Below are positions 62,939 to 64,000 of a stretch of 64,000 nt of DNA, piece by piece (positions within the stretch are counted from its first letter, which is position 1; each line of letters begins with the position of its first letter). The translations under genes and the position numbers were made by a program. The notes under the pieces are model-generated. The model was not told where the DNA came from and made no database searches. It saw nothing but the letters and a program-made list of their open reading frames with translations. Origin of the DNA: Halomarina pelagica (GTDB lineage Archaea; Halobacteriota; Halobacteria; Halobacteriales; Haloarculaceae); assembly GCF_024228315.1 (NCBI RefSeq), contig NZ_CP100454.1, positions 1,550,001-1,614,000 of the forward strand, written 5' to 3'.

Positions 62939-64000
62939 ATGACGCCGTTCGAACGTCGAGCGCGGGCCTGCCAGGAGCGACTCGACGCGCGCGACGCGGC
63001 TGCAGTCGTGCTGTTTCCGAGTCGCAACCTCTACTACCTCACCGGCTTCAGCGAGACGCCCGGCGAGCGCCACCTCCTGTTCGTCCTCCCGCGGTCGGGC
63101 GACCCCGTCTTCCTCGTCCCGGAACTCTACGGCGAGCAGGTCCGAGAGGGGACGTGGGTCGCGGACGTCCGGACGTGGGCGGACGACGACGACCCGCTCG
63201 TACACCTGGAGCGGGTCGTTGCGGACTGCGACCTCCCCGGCGGCCGCGTCCTCCTCGACGACACGATGTGGGCGCGGTTCACCCAGGACCTCCGGCGCGT
63301 CCTCCCCGACGCGTCGTTCGGGCTGGCGAGCGAGGCGCTCGCACCCCTCCGAATACGAAAGGACGAGGCGGAGGTGGACGCCCTCCGCCGCGCGGGGGCG
63401 ACCGCCGACCGGGTGGTCGAGGAGGTGCGCGCGCTCGGCCCGGACGCCGTCGGGCTGACGGAGGCGGAACTCGCGCGGGAGATCGAGCGCCGCCTCGCGG
63501 ACGCGGGGGGCGAGGGCGTCTCGTTCGAACCGCTCGTCGGCAGCGGTCCGAACGGGGCGAAGCCCCACCACGCCCACTCCGATCGTACCATCGAGGCGGG
63601 CGACCCCGTCGTGCTCGACTTCGGGACGCTGGTGGCGGAGTACCCGAGCGACCAGACCCGCACCGTCGTCTTCGACGGCGAGCCGCCGGAGCGGTTCGTC
63701 GAGGTACACGACGTCGTCCGCGAGGCGCAGGAGGCCGCAGTGCGAACCGTCGCGCCGGGCGTGACGGCGGGGGCGGTGGACGCGGCCGCCCGCGGGGTCA
63801 TCGAGGACGCCGGCTACGGGGAGCGCTTCGTCCACCGGACGGGCCACGGCGTCGGCCTCGACGTGCACGAGGAGCCGTACCTCGTCGCCGGGAACGAGCG
63901 CGAACTGGAGCCGGGGATGGTCGTGAGCGTCGAGCCCGGGATCTACCTCCCCGGCGAGTTCGGCGTCCGAATCGAGGACCTGGTGCTCGTCACCGACGAC
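62939..64000 (+). CDS. M24 family Xaa-Pro aminopeptidase/prolidase, cut by the right edge
   Basis: The first 354 codons of a metallopeptidase removing or splitting X-Pro peptides. A creatinase-like domain (about 1-130) precedes the M24 domain, in which all five metal ligands are visible: Asp in VVLDFGTL, Asp in PSDQTRTVVF, His in HRTGHGVGLDVHE, Glu in VVSVEPGIYLPGEFG and Glu in VRIEDLVLV. A GGAGG stands six bases before the ATG. Only the last few residues should be missing. Confidence 0.92.
   Translation, partial: MTPFERRARACQERLDARDAAAVVLFPSRNLYYLTGFSETPGERHLLFVLPRSGDPVFLVPELYGEQVREGTWVADVRTWADDDDPLVHLERVVADCDLPGGRVLLDDTMWARFTQDLRRVLPDASFGLASEALAPLRIRKDEAEVDALRRAGATADRVVEEVRALGPDAVGLTEAELAREIERRLADAGGEGVSFEPLVGSGPNGAKPHHAHSDRTIEAGDPVVLDFGTLVAEYPSDQTRTVVFDGEPPERFVEVHDVVREAQEAAVRTVAPGVTAGAVDAAARGVIEDAGYGERFVHRTGHGVGLDVHEEPYLVAGNERELEPGMVVSVEPGIYLPGEFGVRIEDLVLVTDD

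Overview
The window is chromosomal DNA of a halophilic archaeon (class Halobacteria). The reasons are very high GC with strongly GC-ending codons, acidic proteins, archaeal TATA promoters lying about 25-30 bases before start codons, and many haloarchaeal families: TrmB, bacterio-opsin-activator HTH, HalOD1, PGF-CTERM, DUF4129, Tat lipoproteins and archaeal pilin-like operons. No rRNA, tRNA, CRISPR array, insertion sequence or phage module was seen.

Region by region. 1-6394: end of a DUF4129-type membrane cluster, a phosphoesterase, a sequon-rich lipoprotein, a membrane protein joining calcium-binding TSP3 repeats to a cytoplasmic winged helix, a DedA protein and an ABC-2 exporter. 6714-13736: an acetate module (acetyl-CoA synthetase, a regulator built from a recombinase-like domain, GAF and HTH-10, two-subunit Na+/acetate symporter, UspA, small membrane protein). 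14544-21581: a seven-gene type IV pilus-like operon (ATPase, membrane platform, five different pilin-like proteins). 21673-25515: a small secreted protein with a striking hairpin before its start, a truncated haemoglobin, and two proteins of unknown role (Tat-exported protein and a mosaic beta-helix protein). 25579-30662: Na+/H+ antiporter, malic enzyme, UspA, zinc-ribbon-like membrane protein.

30780-42953 is the main accessory locus: a TrmB regulator, a complete CUT1 sugar ABC transporter plus a 64-residue membrane protein, two Gfo/Idh/MocA oxidoreductases, a TIM-barrel sugar isomerase/epimerase, an M24-fold protein that has lost three of five metal ligands, and a PfkB kinase. It is interrupted by a frameshifted HEPN-domain pseudogene. 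The enzyme set suggests oxidation and isomerisation of an imported sugar or glycoside before phosphorylation, possibly a 3-keto-glycoside-like route.

43097-64000: peroxiredoxin, thiamine salvage genes thiM-thiE, a beta-CASP-like metallo-beta-lactamase protein, a CorC/CNNM protein, a large Tat-secreted glycosidase, SLC13 carrier, DHH phosphoesterase, APC permease fused to UspA domains with an overlapping 52-codon membrane microprotein, SulP transporter, CAP-domain lipoprotein, AI-2E-family protein, HalOD1 protein, PGF-CTERM surface protein and a canonical M24 peptidase cut by the right edge. Several intergenic palindromes sit exactly where archaeal operators are expected.
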